From positions 1 through 64,000 of the forward strand of contig JAKVBI010000028.1 of the NCBI GenBank assembly GCA_022447545.1: a stretch of 64,000 nucleotides of DNA, read 5' to 3'. Positions 17,091 to 27,400 of this stretch are shown in pieces; the stretch's first letter is position 1, and every line of letters starts with the position of its first letter. The notes under the pieces were generated by a model that was not told the DNA's origin, did not search any database, and saw only the letters and a program-made list of their open reading frames with translations. Position numbers and translations under genes: made by a program. The stretch is from Myxococcota bacterium. Lineage in GTDB: Bacteria; Myxococcota_A; UBA9160; SMWR01.

Positions 17091-17786
17091 TCAGGGCACG
17101 AGCCAGTAGAGCGCTCCCAGAAGGAGGGCGGGAATCGCCCATTTCGCCACGCGCAAGACGCGAAGCCCTCGTTTGATCGTCTCGGCGTCGTTCAGGTGCG
17201 GGTAGGGACCCTCCGGGACTGGGGCGCCCAGGAACTGGCAGAGTGGCTCCCACCCCTCGCGTGCTTCGAAAACCAGCAGACGTTCGGGGGGAACTCTCTC
17301 CTTCACACGTTCGATGTGTTCCCGATAGGTCCGGATCGCAAAATCGCGCTCTTCGAAGCGTCCTTGAAAGGTGCCGTCCCAAATGGCGGCGAAGACGAAT
17401 CGGTTGAAGCGTCCGAGTTTTGGAACGATCCAACCCAGGGCACGCGGAAACTCCTTGGAAACCGCATAGATGGTTTCCGCCGCACTGTCGTACCATCGGT
17501 CGGCATCACGGACGCTCAATACGACCTTCGCTTCCGGGTAGTGGTTCATCAGGGCTTCGAAGTGGTCGCAGGAGGGCCAGTCGCAGGAGGCCTGAAAGCC
17601 CTCGAAGATCCGATCCCAGTCCGGCGTCTCTCCGCGTGCAATGCCATGCCATGCTGCGATCTGTGGATCGGACAGAGCGACGGATTCCATGTGGTGGCAC
17701 TTTACGAAGCCGAGAGTCTCCAGTGCGTGTTTGAGAGACAGCGTTCCCGTCCGCCCGAAGCCCGCGCCGATCACTTTCAGCCCCAT
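17091..17786 (-). CDS. Sulfotransferase family protein (Sulfotransfer_4-like)
   Basis: This 231-residue protein begins with the P-loop-like 5'-phosphosulfate site GAGFGRTGTLSLKHALETLG and contains the second nucleotide-binding patch VVLSVRDADRWYDSA near residue 90. This is the pattern of small PAPS-dependent sulfotransferases, which move a sulfuryl group from PAPS to a hydroxyl or amine. The last 15 residues are hydrophobic (WAIPALLLGALYWLVP) and may anchor it to the membrane, suggesting a lipid or membrane-associated acceptor. The acceptor is unknown. It is on the same strand as the next gene upstream, with a gap of 145 bp. Confidence 0.85.
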   Translation of the reverse strand: MGLKVIGAGFGRTGTLSLKHALETLGFVKCHHMESVALSDPQIAAWHGIARGETPDWDRIFEGFQASCDWPSCDHFEALMNHYPEAKVVLSVRDADRWYDSAAETIYAVSKEFPRALGWIVPKLGRFNRFVFAAIWDGTFQGRFEERDFAIRTYREHIERVKERVPPERLLVFEAREGWEPLCQFLGAPVPEGPYPHLNDAETIKRGLRVLRVAKWAIPALLLGALYWLVP

Positions 17787-17931
17787 GCCTCGAAGCTAGC
17801 AGGGATCCCGCTCTTCGGGCTCGATTGGGATGCAGGCGAAGCGATCCTGGCTGAAAGGACATGACTCAGGGTGACACGGGCGGTCGCCGACACCGCGATG
17901 CCCTCCAGACTGAACCCAGCGAGAACTTCCG

Positions 17932-18585
17932 CTATCTGCCGCGTCTCGAGAAGGCCTGCACGGCGAGTCCAATCACCGCGAACCCCAGCGCCAGGACGAT
18001 GCGCGGGTCGCCGAAGTGAAACCAGGGGTCGAGGGGGTAGGCGATCGTCTTTTCGAGTGCGGCGATTTTGAAGTCGTGAATGCTGCTGTGACTGGAATCC
18101 TCGCGCATGGACTCGAGAAACTGCATGAAGTCCCGACGGCTGCGCCAGCGTACGACAGCGCCTTCGCTCCAATCGGTTGCGCCCTCGATGCCCCAGATGT
18201 CGATCGCGGACGTGGCAGCCGAGCCCGCCAACACGGGGTGTGCGGCCGATCGAATCGCCTGGCCGAAGAAGGGCTCCGTGTATCTGGCAAGCACTTCTTC
18301 GCTCGATTCCCCCGGTTCGATCTGCTGAACGGGGGCCGGCGTTTCTTTCAGGTCGAGCACGCTGATCATGCCGAAATCGTCGCCAGTATCGGTTTCCATG
18401 AACTGCTTCCAGACAGCGGTGCGTTCGGGATCGTCACCAACGTTCTGCTCTACCACGCGGCTGAAGTGGGAGATCTCTTCAGAGGTCAGCGGCCCTCCAA
18501 AAGAGGTGTACCAGAAGAAAAACAAGAGGTAGACGAGAACGAGTCCAAGCCACACGCGCGCGGCGCGATTTCCAGGAAGTAACAT
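17932..18585 (-). CDS. Membrane protein with soluble domain, possibly DUF1330-like
   Basis: I chose the ATG at 18585 because GGAGG lies 6 nt upstream; an in-frame ATG at 18648 would add 21 residues without such a site. The 217-residue product has an N-terminal membrane segment (VWLGLVLVYLLFFFWYTSF), a soluble domain of about 150 residues and a C-terminal membrane segment (IVLALGFAVIGLAV). The part around WRSRRDFMQFLESMRED followed by HDFKIAALEKT resembles the strand-helix pattern of dimeric alpha/beta-barrel (DUF1330-type) proteins. That match is tentative. The protein at 48823-49716 shows a similar architecture. Function unknown. Confidence 0.72.
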   Translation of the reverse strand: MLLPGNRAARVWLGLVLVYLLFFFWYTSFGGPLTSEEISHFSRVVEQNVGDDPERTAVWKQFMETDTGDDFGMISVLDLKETPAPVQQIEPGESSEEVLARYTEPFFGQAIRSAAHPVLAGSAATSAIDIWGIEGATDWSEGAVVRWRSRRDFMQFLESMREDSSHSSIHDFKIAALEKTIAYPLDPWFHFGDPRIVLALGFAVIGLAVQAFSRRGR

Positions 18586-19046
18586 GGCGGGCCTCCAGGC
18601 TCGGCTGGCGAATGTGCCAAAAAAGTGGACTGCAGCAAACGGTGGCACGGAACAAGGTCGTGGCTGGGCGAGACCGAAGTAAACCCGGCTTTTCGGTTGT
18701 GTCTGACTTCAGGTCAGCAGGCAATCGGATTCCCAGGTTCCTGAGCGGGGCGAAAGACATCACGGCCGTGTAGACGTGCGTGAATGAACCCTACGCAAGA
18801 AAGTGCGGGCCTTGACCCGAACTATACGGATCGAGAGGGGTGCCGATTACCATGGATGACGCTGCGTCCCTAGAGCACGGCTTGAATATTCGCGATTGAC
18901 GGGAAGGGTCCTGCGTTTCGTTATATTGCACGTTCGCCAATCGTAGGAGTCTCTGTTTGCGGGGTGTCCCAGCTTGGCCGATGAATCACGCACGCAATCG
19001 CTCAACGCTCTTATCACGCTCCTAACAGTATGGAAACCTCGTTGTC
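18586..19046. other. Divergent intergenic region
   Basis: These 461 bp separate two divergent genes and should carry both promoters. A plausible sigma70-like pair facing the esterase lies at 18896-18925. I see no small gene or structured RNA. Confidence 0.5.
18896..18925 (+). promoter_or_regulatory. Possible sigma70-like promoter for the esterase
   Basis: TTGACG (18896-18901) is followed after 18 nt by GTTATA (18920-18925); the AT-rich stretch continues as TATATT. It lies about 120 bp upstream of the esterase ATG. The -10 match is partial, so this is a weak call. Confidence 0.28.
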
Positions 19047-21389
19047 ATGAACCACGCTCACTCGCATGATTTCCGATTTCGTCTTCCCGCCTGTGGCGGC
19101 ATGCCGTTGCTTCTCGTTGCGGCACTATTGATTTCCCTGGCCGGGTGCTCTTCTTCGAGCAACACCAACGCCGAGTCGGATTCCGGGCAGGAGACCGCCA
19201 GCACAGAGGCCGGGCTTCTCTCTTGTGAAGGCTTTTGTGGCGAATCTCCCAATGATGGGGGCTGCTGGTGTGATGATTTGTGTGTCAAGAATGACGACTG
19301 CTGCGATGACGCTCCGACCTGTGGTTTGTGCCCGGGAGGGATCGAAGTCTCTTTTGGAGACGGGCTTACGGTGTGCGGAACGTCGAGCGACGAGCCCAAC
19401 ATGTCTCAAAACATGTTTAATCCCATGCCTTCGAAAATCTCTACGGGAGACTGCAGTGGACTTCCCAGGCCCGAGCGGGGAGATCCGAAGGTCTTTCGAT
19501 ACCTGAATATCCCCTATGGGGACGCCTATGCCGCCATTGACAAGAATCCAAATTCGAACAGCAAGCGTTGGAGACCCGCTACGGCGTGGAGTCCGGATAC
19601 CGATTCCAAGAAATACATCGATGGCAGAAAATGGGGGAAGGCTTGCCTTCAAACAGGAAAGGCGAAGGTCGAGCAGAGCGAGTGCATCCCGAGAGAAAGG
19701 CCCAAGGAAACTGAAAAGAAAAAGGACCGTGACCCTTTCGGGGTAGAAGACTGCCTTACCCTCAACGTGTACACCCCGGTCGATCCGAAAGCCACCGCCT
19801 CCTTCAGCCAACCCGTCGTCGTGTGGATTCACGGCGGGAACTACATGCGCGGATCGGCCAACTCCTGCAGTTTCGATGGCACGCTCTTCGCCAGTAAGCA
19901 GGACGTCGTGGTTGTCACCGTCAATTATCGGTTGGGCGTGCTCGGCTTTCTTGGGAACTTTGGCGACGCGGACTCGAAAATGGGAAATTTTGGCCTCCGC
20001 GACCAGAAACTCGCTTTGGAGTGGGTTCGAGACCATATCGCTGACTTCGGCGGGGATCCGAATAAGGTGACTCTCTGGGGCGAAAGCGCCGGGGCGAGTT
20101 CGGTAGGGGTTCACCTCGCCAATGAAGAAAGCAAAGCGCTCTTCACAAGGGCCATGATGGATAGCAACCACTACGGAATGCGTATGGCGACTCCCGAAAT
20201 GGCGAACAGCAGAGCGGGTTTCCTCATGGATACAACGCTATTTCCGGGGCTGGTCTGCGTTACACCGCGCTGTAAGAATGTGGATACGGAATGTGGAAAG
20301 GCCACCGAAGAAGCCGATAAGATTGAATGCTTGAGAAAATGTGATTCCTGGCACGTTCTCAACGATGCCAACCGGCGAACTAAGCCGTTGGAGGCTCTGA
20401 AAAAACAAGGATTGGGCGGAGCGCAGTACTGGGGGCCGATGGTCGAGGAGTCTGAGAAGACAACGCCTTCCGAGCTTGTGATCGTGCACAGGCAGCCGAT
20501 CGACAGTGGCCCCTTCACCTTGAGTCACCCCGTTCTTGTTGGAACCAACGGATCGGAAGGTTCCAACGTGAAGACCGATCTCGCCTCGAACAAAATTCTC
20601 TCCCCAGAAACGGTTTACAAGGGGTCGATGTCTTACGCCTTCGGAGGATCATCGTCTTCACCGCATCCATCGCCTTCACCGCATCCATCGCCTCGACGTG
20701 AAAAAGCGGATCAGATCTTCTCGCTCCAGTCTCCAGGGAAGGACAATTACGCCTCTCTCGCTGCTCAATTGATCACCGACTACAATTTTGGATGCGCGAC
20801 TGAATACGTCATGGAAGGACGGCCACAGTCTTTGGCAACCACCTACGCGTATTTTTACAACATGACCCACCCGAGTTTTAACTTCCTCGAGTACAGCGAC
20901 TCGACCGGAATCTGCGAAGAAGAGGCCTGCCACGGGAACGAACTGCCCTACGTGTGGGGGAACCCCTGCCTCTTCGAAGGAGTCGTGGTGCCCGAGGGGT
21001 TCAACGAAGTGGAGAAAGACTTCTCGAACCAACTGATGCATTACCTCGGCGGATTCATTCGAGAGGGAACCCCAGCTTGGCGCGATCGCGATCAGCCGGT
21101 TTCATGGGACGAGTTTGATTTCGACCAAGCTACGGGCGGTGGTCGTTACCTGAGGATGTCGGGTCGCTATGACCTCCCCGTCGACCCGTTGTTGCCCGAT
21201 TCATTCTTCAGCATGATGATCGATGGGCTTGGCAGTGCCAAGTCTGCGAGTCCATTGCCGAACCAGCAATGCGTCGAGTTTTGGGCGGAGGAGGGAACCT
21301 CCTACTGGCAAGAGGTCGGCTGGCAGGCAAAATCCGAGGACGAGAAGCACGGCTCCGATGACTCGTTTTTGTATGTCCCGGCTCTCTGA
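19047..21389 (+). CDS. Lipoprotein carboxylesterase (type B) with somatomedin-B-like domain
   Basis: This 780-residue protein has a hydrophobic signal segment ending in the lipobox LAGC (C34), so it is probably a lipoprotein. Residues 60-92 hold eight cysteines spaced C-x3-C-x8-C-x-C-x3-C-x5-CC-x5-C (C60, 64, 73, 75, 79, 85, 86, 92), the pattern of a somatomedin-B knot, a domain best known from animal extracellular proteins. The rest is a carboxylesterase/cholinesterase-type alpha/beta hydrolase: EDCLTLNVYTP, WIHGGNYMRGS (oxyanion hole), nucleophile GESAGA with S347, and ACHGNELPYVWG carrying the likely catalytic His. A short Ser/Pro/His linker is repeat-encoded. It would hydrolyse esters at the cell surface or in the periplasm; substrate unknown. 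Confidence 0.9.
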   Translation: MNHAHSHDFRFRLPACGGMPLLLVAALLISLAGCSSSSNTNAESDSGQETASTEAGLLSCEGFCGESPNDGGCWCDDLCVKNDDCCDDAPTCGLCPGGIEVSFGDGLTVCGTSSDEPNMSQNMFNPMPSKISTGDCSGLPRPERGDPKVFRYLNIPYGDAYAAIDKNPNSNSKRWRPATAWSPDTDSKKYIDGRKWGKACLQTGKAKVEQSECIPRERPKETEKKKDRDPFGVEDCLTLNVYTPVDPKATASFSQPVVVWIHGGNYMRGSANSCSFDGTLFASKQDVVVVTVNYRLGVLGFLGNFGDADSKMGNFGLRDQKLALEWVRDHIADFGGDPNKVTLWGESAGASSVGVHLANEESKALFTRAMMDSNHYGMRMATPEMANSRAGFLMDTTLFPGLVCVTPRCKNVDTECGKATEEADKIECLRKCDSWHVLNDANRRTKPLEALKKQGLGGAQYWGPMVEESEKTTPSELVIVHRQPIDSGPFTLSHPVLVGTNGSEGSNVKTDLASNKILSPETVYKGSMSYAFGGSSSSPHPSPSPHPSPRREKADQIFSLQSPGKDNYASLAAQLITDYNFGCATEYVMEGRPQSLATTYAYFYNMTHPSFNFLEYSDSTGICEEEACHGNELPYVWGNPCLFEGVVVPEGFNEVEKDFSNQLMHYLGGFIREGTPAWRDRDQPVSWDEFDFDQATGGGRYLRMSGRYDLPVDPLLPDSFFSMMIDGLGSAKSASPLPNQQCVEFWAEEGTSYWQEVGWQAKSEDEKHGSDDSFLYVPAL
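20661..20696 (+). repeat. Two 18-bp direct repeats in the esterase gene
   Basis: The unit ccgcatccatcgccttca (20661-20678) is repeated at 20679-20696 with changes near the end. It encodes PHPSPS/PHPSPR, a low-complexity loop in the esterase. It is likely a slippage product that can vary in number. Confidence 0.8.
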
Positions 21390-21422
21390 GTCCAGGCACT
21401 TCGGCGAGCGGCTTTGGAACCG

Positions 21423-21450
21423 ACCCTCGTGAGTCACTCATCTAGAGGGT
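21423..21450. terminator. Inverted repeat between convergent genes, possible weak terminator
   Basis: accctc (21423-21428) pairs with gagggt (21445-21450), and inside it tgagt-c-actca (21430-21440) is a second perfect dyad. It sits where the esterase and the second RHS gene converge, overlapping the last codons of the latter. No T-run follows on either side, so a role in termination is only possible. Confidence 0.25.
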
Positions 21451-24400
21451 GCTGGTGGCTGCCGACACGGTGAATGTTGGGGTCCACCTCGTCGTGAACG
21501 TCAACGCCTCGGCGAAGCGTCTGCCTGCGAGTTGGGGGACTCTCGTGGTTTCCTGGAACGCCCCCATCCGCAGGGCCCCCACCTGGCCCTGACCCATCAT
21601 CGCCTCGTACAGGCGTTGCCTGGTGACAGAGCCTCCAGAGTTCAGCTCAGCTCGCCCGGGCAGTGCTTTCAAGACAGAGCGCAGATCCGGTGTCTCGAAG
21701 CGAACCTCTCGACTCGATTGCCGAAAGAGGTTCAAGGAACCCGTTTTTCCTTTGATCAAGGCTTCCCTCAGCCGGGCGCTCGAAAACGTGGCGGGAACCT
21801 CGTGGCGCATGCGATCTTCGAACTGCTGTACGACGCCATCGGAAGACGCACTCAACCGCAGGATCTCAAGAGTCTCCTTGGTTCCCCCGAAACGCTTGCT
21901 GGCCCCCACGCCAGACGCTCCCAGCACCGCGCGCGAACCCATTCCGCGGGTCGTGGCCCTTCCATCCTGTCCGGCTTGTCCAATTTGTCCCACTTGCCCG
22001 CCCGTTGACAGGATTGGGCTCGTCTCCGCGTCCAACGGTCTGCGCATTCCCATCAGGGTTCTCGTGCTTTCACTCGAAAGCCCGGGAATTCCACTACGCG
22101 CCGCCAGGGGGTTGGATCTTCCAGAAGGCATGAGCCGCCCTGAACCGAATGGGCCGGATTCCCCCGGTCTGTCTTCAGCCAGGGACTTCGGTGACGGGAT
22201 CACGTCTTTGAGATGGGCCGCGAGGCTTGCTTTATATTTCTCGTCCTCAAGTTTTGCATTGTTCCACTGCGTCAAAGTCTCCTTCGTCACTCCCCATAGC
22301 AATTGCTTGGTGAGTATGTTGGCCATTGCCGATCCCCAAGGTGCGGTCCTATTCACAACTTTGACCGCCTTCCAAAAGTTCTTGAAAGGTCTATAATCGG
22401 CCCAGACCTCGTCCCAATCTCCTCTACTGAACGCATCGGCATCCCAATCTAGCCTAATCGCTTCCAGTTCACCGGGACCGCTTTCTAAATCCGCCAGTGA
22501 CGCAGCCCCTCGCCCGAACTTAGCTACAGCTTCCCACTCACCCCATGCGGGGCCCATCGCGCCTCCGATACCTGCCAGCGCAATCCCTGCGATCTCGACA
22601 GGACTCGAACTCAAATTCTTCCAGAAGCCTTTGAGGCTCCCCGTTTTGTCCTTGTAATCGAGTTCATCCTTTGCCAATACACCGCCCGCATTCATTACAC
22701 CCTGTCCAAGGAAACTAAAGACTCTTCCGACTTTTCCCGCGATAGACACAACCTTTGCCATCGAAACTGCTGCATTAAGCCCCGTCGCTGCGCCAGCCAG
22801 CGCACCAACAAGTGTGTCCGTCGCCAATTGCTCAACACTGAAACTCTGCTGCAGTCCGAATGCGATCAAGACTCCTTGAGTCGCAGCGGAAGCCACAGCT
22901 GAAACCGCTGCGCCGATCGCCGCACCGATCACCACTCCGATCATGATCGCCCAGAAGCCTCCCGCAGAGGCTCCCAAGGCTACAATTGCGGCGGGGGCCG
23001 CAAGGCCCACTGAGACAATCGTCACGGCGATGGCAATGATCGCGATGACAACCACAAGGACGATCGCCGTCACGATTGCGCAGGTACTCGGGGGCGCTTT
23101 CGGAGCGGGAGTCGAAAGTCGAGGACCCTCCGATCCCACGATCTTTTCTCCGTCGTAAACCGGATGAGAATCAAAGGACATGCGCCCATTGACGACGGTG
23201 TTCGGCACCACGATACGCTGCCCCACGGATAGGGCTTCCTGCCCCAGGAGGCCGTTGGCTTCGGCCAGGACGAACCAGAGGTGTTGGTTCCCATAGTATT
23301 CCAGCGCAATCGAGCGCAGGGTATCCCCCTGCTGGACCGAGTGCTGTTGAATTTCTTCTGCTGGAAAACTCTTTGAGATCTTCTTTAGTTCCGAGTAGTC
23401 TCCCGTGTCGAGTAGGACGGCAGTATCGCCAAATTCGCCTGTAGGGTTCCCATTGGCGTAGAAGAAGTACGTCCAGGGATCTTTGTTTACATCGACTCCA
23501 CTATTGTGAAACCGTCGGATGATTCGATTCTCCGCGTTGTACACGAACCTCTTGGTTTCCGCACTGCTGCTGTCGTTTCCCTCTCCAAGGTTCGCCTCCA
23601 TCAGATTTCTGTTCGAGTCGTATGTCATCCATGAAGTACCCGATGCGCTGCCGTTATCCACATCTTCGATCGAAATGAGAAGACCGTCATCCGTGTGCTT
23701 GTACGTAGAGGAGACTGCTCCATCTGTCGAGTAAATCTGATCGACCCTGCCTGATCGGTCGAAGCGTGTATAGTTCGTTCCGCTGTTGCTGTCAGATCTC
23801 CACTTCCAGTAGTTCGTATCCCAGTGATTCGTAGTTTTCTCGGAATCGTTTTTAAATATTTTGATGTTTCCGACCCTGTCATAGGTCCAAGTAAGCGTCT
23901 TCGGTGTCGGGGGCTCGTGGTCTCGTCCATGCGAAACGACCGTTGAGCTGTCTAGGATGGTCGCTTGCGTGACGCGGCCGTTGGCGTCATAGCTGTATGC
24001 GCCCGTGTAATTGACAGAGGCTTCCTTCGCCAACTCCCCAGTGTCATTGTAAGTGAAGGTCCGTTTTTCAGATACGGATTCGTCAGTTAGGGATTCGAAG
24101 TTTGTCACACGATCCGTTGCGTCGTATAAATACGTGTGCTTCATGGGAGCAGGGAATGGACCTTTTCCTGTTCCCTCGATGGATGTCTTGTTTCCGCGGC
24201 GATCGTATTCGTAGTTCAGTGAGGTGCTGTCATCCCAATTGGGGTGAATCGCACGATCTTCCCAGGACTGGAGCCAACCGTTCTCCCAGTATGAGTACGT
24301 CATGTCGACCCTTCGATGGACAGTCGTATCCTGGGATCCGAATGTTTCGGTAATCCGACGCCCAGCGATATCGTACTCATAGACGGCTGTGGTCCCTAGG

Positions 24401-27400
24401 GTACCCAGGTATCCATCTGCATCGCGCACGGCATGGTCGTGGATGCGCAACAGTTGACCGGAATTGTCGTATTCGAACTCGAGGTCCTGGGCGGGGATGG
24501 CAAGGCCATCGCTTGGGGTTTGTTCTTGGCTTTTCTGAGTGACCCGGCGCCCAAATTGATCGTAAGTGTAGGAGGTTGTAATCGAAGCCTCATTTGTCTC
24601 CGATTTGAGCTGGCCGAACGCTCCGTAGGTGTAGGCCGTCTTTCGGTTCATCGAATCGGTTTCGGAGGTTCGATTGTTGAAGGCGTCGTACGTGAAAATA
24701 TTTAGGACGACGGTGGCGTTGGCATGCGAATTGAAGATGATGTCTTCGCCGTGCAGATGTTGGTCGTTGGAAACCCCTTGAGAGCGACCGGAGGTATCAA
24801 CGATATTTTCGGTACCCGCGGCGGGAACAGCGTTTTCGGCACGCTTCTTGGCTTCCTCGAGGGTTTTCGGAGCCTCTTCCCCTAGATACACCTGCCCATA
24901 CCGCGTACGAAAGCTGTATTCATGGGTCAAGTTCCCGCTCTCATCGTATTCCCGACCAAAAAAGTGTCCGTTGGCATCTTGGGTCCACGTCAAGTGGTTG
25001 CGATTGTCGTAGGTGTAGTGGGTTTTATGATTCAAGGCATCCGTCAATGTGACCAATCGGTCGCGCTGGTCGTAGCTACGGGATACGGTATGCCCAAGTG
25101 AATTGGCATTGGTGGTTGTTTTGAGACGGCCAAACGCGTCGTAGGTGTAGACTTCTGCTTCGCTTACTAGGCCAGTCTCATACTGCTTGAGGAGTCTGTT
25201 ACGGTTTTTTGGGTCATCGTTAGGGGAACCGAACTGATAAATTGTCGCTTGACCGTTGGGTCCGGCTTCGGACACCAAATTTCCGAAAACGTCGTAGGTA
25301 AGGGTCCGAATGGTCTTGATGGGTACCGTACCTACAGTGACCCCTGAACCGGCATAATACTCCTTTGTGAGGTTCCCCACGCCATCGTATTCGTGCACCT
25401 TGGCAACGCTCATGCCCGGATCTGTCTGAGTCGAGAGGTTTCCGGCGTAGTCCCAGGTCTTCCGTGTGACAGCGCGAGTGGGAACGGAAGTGGTAAACGT
25501 CAGCGCCACACTTGCATTGGTTTCAGTTGCCTTCGCAGACAACGAAAATTCAGAAGGGGAAAACCTCAGTTCCACGCTTTCGTCGGTATCAGTAGCCTCT
25601 TGAGATAACGTGATCGAGCCAGGATTCGAGGTCGAGATAGACGCAACCGTTGTCCCCTTAGGGATCCCGGAGCCTGTAACAAACCAACCTTCGGCGATTC
25701 GATTTTCAGACTCGTCGTGAGTCACCGACTCAGAACCCTGTGTGGTACCACACGTTGCGGTGACCGAATTCTCAAAAGACTTAACCGTTGTACCCGGTGG
25801 AATTCCATCACCCGATACCACCATCCCGACCTCGACCCCATACTTGACTTCATCAAGAGACACCGTGGCACTATCCTTTTTCGCGCCACCCTTGGCGTGC
25901 GTACTGGAGGAAACACTCGGCCCCCATTCTGTGATGGTGTTTCCTCGAGAGTCGTATTCGAAATACCTGGTAATCGGTTCATCGTCCTGCTTTTCGGCGG
26001 CCTGGGTTCCGAAAACTCTTTCGGCGACAGTGTTTCCAATGGCATCTACATCCATTCTCCGCCAGATTCCAGTGCCTTCGTTGGTTGCGATCTTGTGATT
26101 GAGTTTGTTGTATGTGGCAGAGAAGGTATAAGGCGAAACGTCTTGGCGTGAAGAACCACTAGTGCCAGCTTCGCCGATCGTGGTAGTGATGCGGCTTCCC
26201 ATCGCGTTGTATTCAGCATTGCTGTGGCTTCCATTCGGGAGGATCGCGTGAATCATCAGGCCCAGCCCATTGAAGGCTTTTTGGTCGACGATTTCTTTGG
26301 TAAACGTCAGGCGCTCGCTAAGACTGGTTTCATTTGCAGGCTTAGACAGCGTCAATTGAGTAAATCTTGGATCCCCTGAAGTCGTTGTAACGCTCGTAAC
26401 TGTAGTACCGTCCAGGATACCAGTGCCCGTTACGACCATCCCGGCCACGATCCCTTGCCTGATCTCATCAAGAGTCACCGTGGCGCTGTTCTTTTCCATT
26501 TTGCCGTTGGCGTGCTCCGGGGTCTCGGTCAATGTCATGCGAGTCAGGTTGGTATTCGGATCGAAATCCCAGCGCGTGATGATCGAGCCCCCCCCCATCA
26601 TTTCTTCTTTCTCAGTATTGAGCCGCAATGCGTTGAATGTCTGTTTGATCACCTGATCCTGCGATTGATTTTCCGAAACTCCAAAGGCCGTGAGGACATC
26701 TGTCCATTTTAAACTCGAATGGTCAATCTGTTTGAGGTCTATCTCCGTCGGAACCAGATGGAAAAACCGTTCCTGGACTGTGTTGTTTCCAACGTCGTCG
26801 TATTCGAATCGGTGAAGGACGCGGTTGGAATCGACGACGGCAATGAGGCGATTGGAACTATCGTAGTAGCTGAATTCCGTGAGTGCGGAGGAGGAAGAAG
26901 AGGAAGAGTCTTTTGGGGCGTTGAGCGTCTTTTGAATTTGGTTCCCTCTTGCGTCGTATGCGAACCTGGTCGTTACTCGCTCGTGTCCGTTGTTCGTAGC
27001 GACTGCGGGAGAAATTTCCTCGACGAGGTTTTCGTTGGCGTCGTAGATGCGGTCAGTCTGGTACTTACCATGTGGACTTAGTTTGTTTCGAATCTCGCTC
27101 AGCGAGGTTCCTGCTTCGACCGGGTCCGGGTATTTCTTTTCATATTTTAGCTGGAGGACGATATTGTTTTTACAGTCGTATTCGGTCTCGATCAGGTATC
27201 TCGCATCGTCGACTCCTGCGATCTGGCGGCCGCGGGTATCGTAGAACCAGAAACTCGAGTTTCCGTTCAGATCGATGGTCTCAACGGGATCGCCCCAGGC
27301 ATTGTAATGGGTGAATAGGGCGGGGCCGACCTGTTTGGTCGTAGCCGTTGGGTCTCCGCCGTCAGTATTGGAAAGCGTGGTGATGTGGATGTCGGAATAG

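Noticed and set aside
16801-17496. 231-codon minus-strand frame across the region upstream of the carboxylase
   Set aside because: Pro/Arg/Ser-rich composition, and it overlaps the clear sulfotransferase gene in another frame.
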